Positions 62,181 to 64,000 of a stretch of DNA of 64,000 nucleotides are shown in pieces. Source of the DNA: JASDSY01 sp041441465. Lineage in GTDB: Bacteria > Muiribacteriota > UBA9980. The notes below the pieces were generated by a model. It searched no databases. It was not told the DNA's origin and worked only from the letters and a program-made list of their open reading frames with translations. Every line of letters begins with the position of its first letter. Within the stretch, counting starts at the first letter, position 1. The stretch lies in contig JASDSY010000012.1 in the NCBI GenBank assembly GCA_041441465.1, positions 1-64,000 on the forward strand. The letters run 5' to 3'. The position numbers were made by a program, and so were the translations under genes.

Positions 62181-63410
62181 ATGGCTGAACATTCAATTAT
62201 GCAGAGCCGGACATTACCGGTTAATTTCGGACCAATGCGGGGGGCGAATGGAAACGCTAAAATTAAAGGCCCGTGCGGAGATACAGTAGAATTCTGGGTA
62301 TTGATTGAAAATGACAGAATACAACACGCTACTTTTACCACCGACGGATGCCATCACTCTATTTTATGCGGCAGCGTCACTGCGGCTATATCTTGCGGCG
62401 CACCGCTGGATGTTGCGAAATTACTTTCACAGGATGATGTACTTGCATTTGTCGGCGGTGAAATTTCAGACGAAGACGCTCATTGCGCTTTGCTCGCCGT
62501 TAATACTTTGCGTGCCGCGATCGCTGATTACGCTTCCAGGATTTCAGATAACGGCAATGACGAGACTTCTAAAATTAAAGACAACCAGCAAACTATTAAT
62601 CAAAAAAAAGATTTAATAGATGAAAATTTAATTATATTAGAGCAAATGAGTAAAATAAAAAATAAGTTCATTATTCTTTCAGGCAAAGGCGGTGTCGGAA
62701 AAAGCACTATAGCGGTCAATATTGCTGCTGCGCTGGCGATGCAGGGTAAAAAAACAGGTATATTAGACGTTAATATTTACGGTCCGAGCATTCCGAGAAT
62801 GCTTGGTTTACAGAATAAATATTTTACGTCTGACTCTCAGGGGATTTATCCAATTGAAGTTAATGAATACGGTAATTTAAAGGTCGCATCCATAGGTTTT
62901 TTGCTGCAGAATCCAAACGCTCCGGTTGTATGGAGCAATATCATGAAAAATCTTATTTTTAAACCATTTATTCGCGACATCCAGTGGGGGGATATTGAAT
63001 ATCTTATTATAGATTGCCCTCCCGGAACTGGTGATGAGCCGTTTTCAATTATAAAAACTCTCGGGAATGCAGGGGCGGCAATTTTAGTAACCACTCCTCA
63101 GGAAGTATCGGCTGATGACGTAAGCCGAACTATAAAATTTTGCAATCAGTTAAAAGTTCCGATTGCTGGAATTATTGAAAATATGAGCGGATTTGTTTGT
63201 CCGCATTGTTCTAAAAATACAGACATATTTTTATCAGGCGGCGGCAAAAAATTGTCGGAAAAAGAAAATCTTCCCCTGCTTGGAAGCATTGCATTTAATT
63301 CTGATTTTTCAGTTTATGGTGATGCCGGCGTACCATTTGTAAAAAAATATCCCGGTTCTCCTGTAACTAAAATTTTTAATGATATGATAAACGATATTAC
63401 ATGTAAATAA
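62181..63410 (+). CDS. NifU/IscU-like scaffold fused to Mrp-type ATPase
   Basis: 409 aa. Residues 10-125 are an IscU/NifU-N-like Fe-S scaffold whose three cluster cysteines are in register (C32 in GPCGD, C57 in DGCHHSILCG, C102 in DAHCALLA; spacing close to IscU). A linker (about 130-160) leads to an Mrp/NBP35 ATPase with SGKGGVGKST (about 167-176), NIYGPSIPRML, DCPPGTGDEPF and the CPHC pair (C340, C343). Scaffold and carrier in one chain suggest that clusters are built and handed on internally. It begins three bases after the permease stop, so it belongs to the metal operon. It is distinct from the stand-alone Mrp at 56.1 kb. Confidence 0.9.
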   Translation: MAEHSIMQSRTLPVNFGPMRGANGNAKIKGPCGDTVEFWVLIENDRIQHATFTTDGCHHSILCGSVTAAISCGAPLDVAKLLSQDDVLAFVGGEISDEDAHCALLAVNTLRAAIADYASRISDNGNDETSKIKDNQQTINQKKDLIDENLIILEQMSKIKNKFIILSGKGGVGKSTIAVNIAAALAMQGKKTGILDVNIYGPSIPRMLGLQNKYFTSDSQGIYPIEVNEYGNLKVASIGFLLQNPNAPVVWSNIMKNLIFKPFIRDIQWGDIEYLIIDCPPGTGDEPFSIIKTLGNAGAAILVTTPQEVSADDVSRTIKFCNQLKVPIAGIIENMSGFVCPHCSKNTDIFLSGGGKKLSEKENLPLLGSIAFNSDFSVYGDAGVPFVKKYPGSPVTKIFNDMINDITCK

Positions 63411-63432
63411 AAAAACAGTAAAATCAATTAAT

Positions 63433-64000
63433 ATGGAGAATAAAAATTTGCTGAATAAAATTTTAAAAGAATTAAAAAATCATTCGCCTTTTACATTATT
63501 TGGTGTTCTTACAGGTATTATAATTATGATGTTATGCCGGCAAGTACCTTATGATGTTTCTTATAACTTGTTTTATATATTACATCCCGCGCATGTGTTT
63601 TTAAGTGCCCTTGTTACAGCTGCAATGTATAAAATTCATGAATGTCCTGAAGTAAGTATGAAATGCATTAAAGGTAAGTGCAATTTATGGAAGTTGTTTT
63701 TAATTGGTTACTTCGGGTCAGTCGGGATAGCGACTATAAGCGATTCAGTTATTCCTTATTTTTTTGAAATATTGCTGGATATGCAAAATACTGGTATACA
63801 TATCGGTTTTATTGAAAAATGGTGGCTGGTCAATCCTCTTGCGATTGCTGGAATAATTGCCGCTTATTACTGGCAGAAAACTAAGTTTCCTCACGCGGCT
63901 CATGTTCTGCTTAGCACATGGGCTTCATTATTTCACATTTTAATGGTCAGGGGAGAAAATTTAACATTTGGTTCATATTTCATAATTGCTTTCTGTCTTT
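63433..64000 (+). CDS. membrane protein, truncated by the window edge
   Basis: An open frame runs from ATG 63433 to the window end without a stop (at least 189 codons). Four or five hydrophobic segments are visible (about 19-36, 45-65, 85-105, 130-145, 155-170). His residues fall in or near membrane segments (ILHPAHVFL, FPHAAHVLL, SLFHILM), and a Cys/Lys loop HECPEVSMKCIKGKC lies between helices two and three. I do not recognise it. Position in the metal operon and the ligand-rich pattern suggest a metal-handling membrane protein. The start has no strong ribosome site and begins 23 bases after the preceding gene. Confidence 0.65.
   Translation, partial: MENKNLLNKILKELKNHSPFTLFGVLTGIIIMMLCRQVPYDVSYNLFYILHPAHVFLSALVTAAMYKIHECPEVSMKCIKGKCNLWKLFLIGYFGSVGIATISDSVIPYFFEILLDMQNTGIHIGFIEKWWLVNPLAIAGIIAAYYWQKTKFPHAAHVLLSTWASLFHILMVRGENLTFGSYFIIAFCL

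Noticed and set aside
1..64000. CRISPR arrays, tRNA or rRNA genes, insertion sequences, prophage genes
   Set aside because: I looked for regularly spaced repeats, cloverleaf-like GTTCGA-type segments, transposase or integrase motifs and phage structural genes, and found none I could support by eye.

Overview
The window looks like a chromosomal segment of an uncultured, AT-rich, free-living, probably anaerobic diderm bacterium. A predicted beta-barrel outer-membrane protein, a lipobox lipoprotein, pseudopilins and a large chemoreceptor point to a Gram-negative envelope. Rubrerythrin, an iron-containing alcohol dehydrogenase, a molybdenum hydroxylase and pyruvoyl enzymes suit anaerobic or low-oxygen life. 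The gene mix (multi-PAS hybrid kinase, HD-GYP regulator, Pel-type polysaccharide genes, paired pseudopilins) would suit a deep-branching candidate phylum. I cannot fix the phylum from sequence alone. I see no rRNA, tRNA, CRISPR array, transposase or integrase, so this does not look like a mobile island.

Layout. 1-9.7 kb: a zinc-ribbon M48 membrane protease, a cyclase-RDD fusion, yraN-comM, an exported C11 protease carrying a helix-hairpin-helix domain, and a lipoprotein built from 9-residue repeats. 9.7-17 kb: a homocysteine methyltransferase/MTHFR fusion, an MFS carrier and a giant hybrid histidine kinase. 17-23.5 kb: two pseudopilins overlapping a pgsA-like gene, then an exported alpha/beta hydrolase and two exported repeat proteins. 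23.6-28.2 kb: HD-GYP regulator, rubrerythrin, ybaB-recR, a pyruvoyl arginine decarboxylase and a two-helix K+ channel with an unusual filter. 28.2-35.6 kb: a five-gene Pel-like polysaccharide operon on the minus strand. 35.8-39.1 kb: an autoregulated-looking TetR operon, a TtcA-type enzyme and an exported DJ-1/PfpI protein. 39.2-44.9 kb: a chemoreceptor, a PAS kinase/receiver pair and an Fe-alcohol dehydrogenase. 44.9-49.3 kb: a complete three-subunit molybdenum hydroxylase with its cofactor cytidylyltransferase. 49.7-54.6 kb: a C_GCAxxG_C_C protein, a ModA-like binding protein, two MFS carriers and a GNAT enzyme. 54.9-58.4 kb: a Cys/Met PLP enzyme with an Mrp ATPase, a second pyruvoyl arginine decarboxylase and a DUF5320 protein. 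58.4-64 kb: a metal-uptake-like operon (His/Cys-rich small protein, outer-membrane protein, ZnuA-like protein, ZnuB-like permease, NifU-Mrp fusion, and a truncated membrane protein at the window edge).

The two most system-like regions are these. First, the Pel-like operon (28239-35621) contains a PelD-like c-di-GMP receptor with an intact RxxD I-site beside a degenerate GGDEF, a PelE-like membrane HEAT protein, a 670-residue HEAT protein, PelF and PelG, but no PelA, PelB or PelC. Second, the metal operon at the right end encodes a permease with no visible ABC ATPase, followed by an Fe-S scaffold/Mrp fusion. An HD-GYP phosphodiesterase candidate lies a few kb from the Pel cluster, so this segment encodes both a c-di-GMP reader and a likely c-di-GMP eraser.
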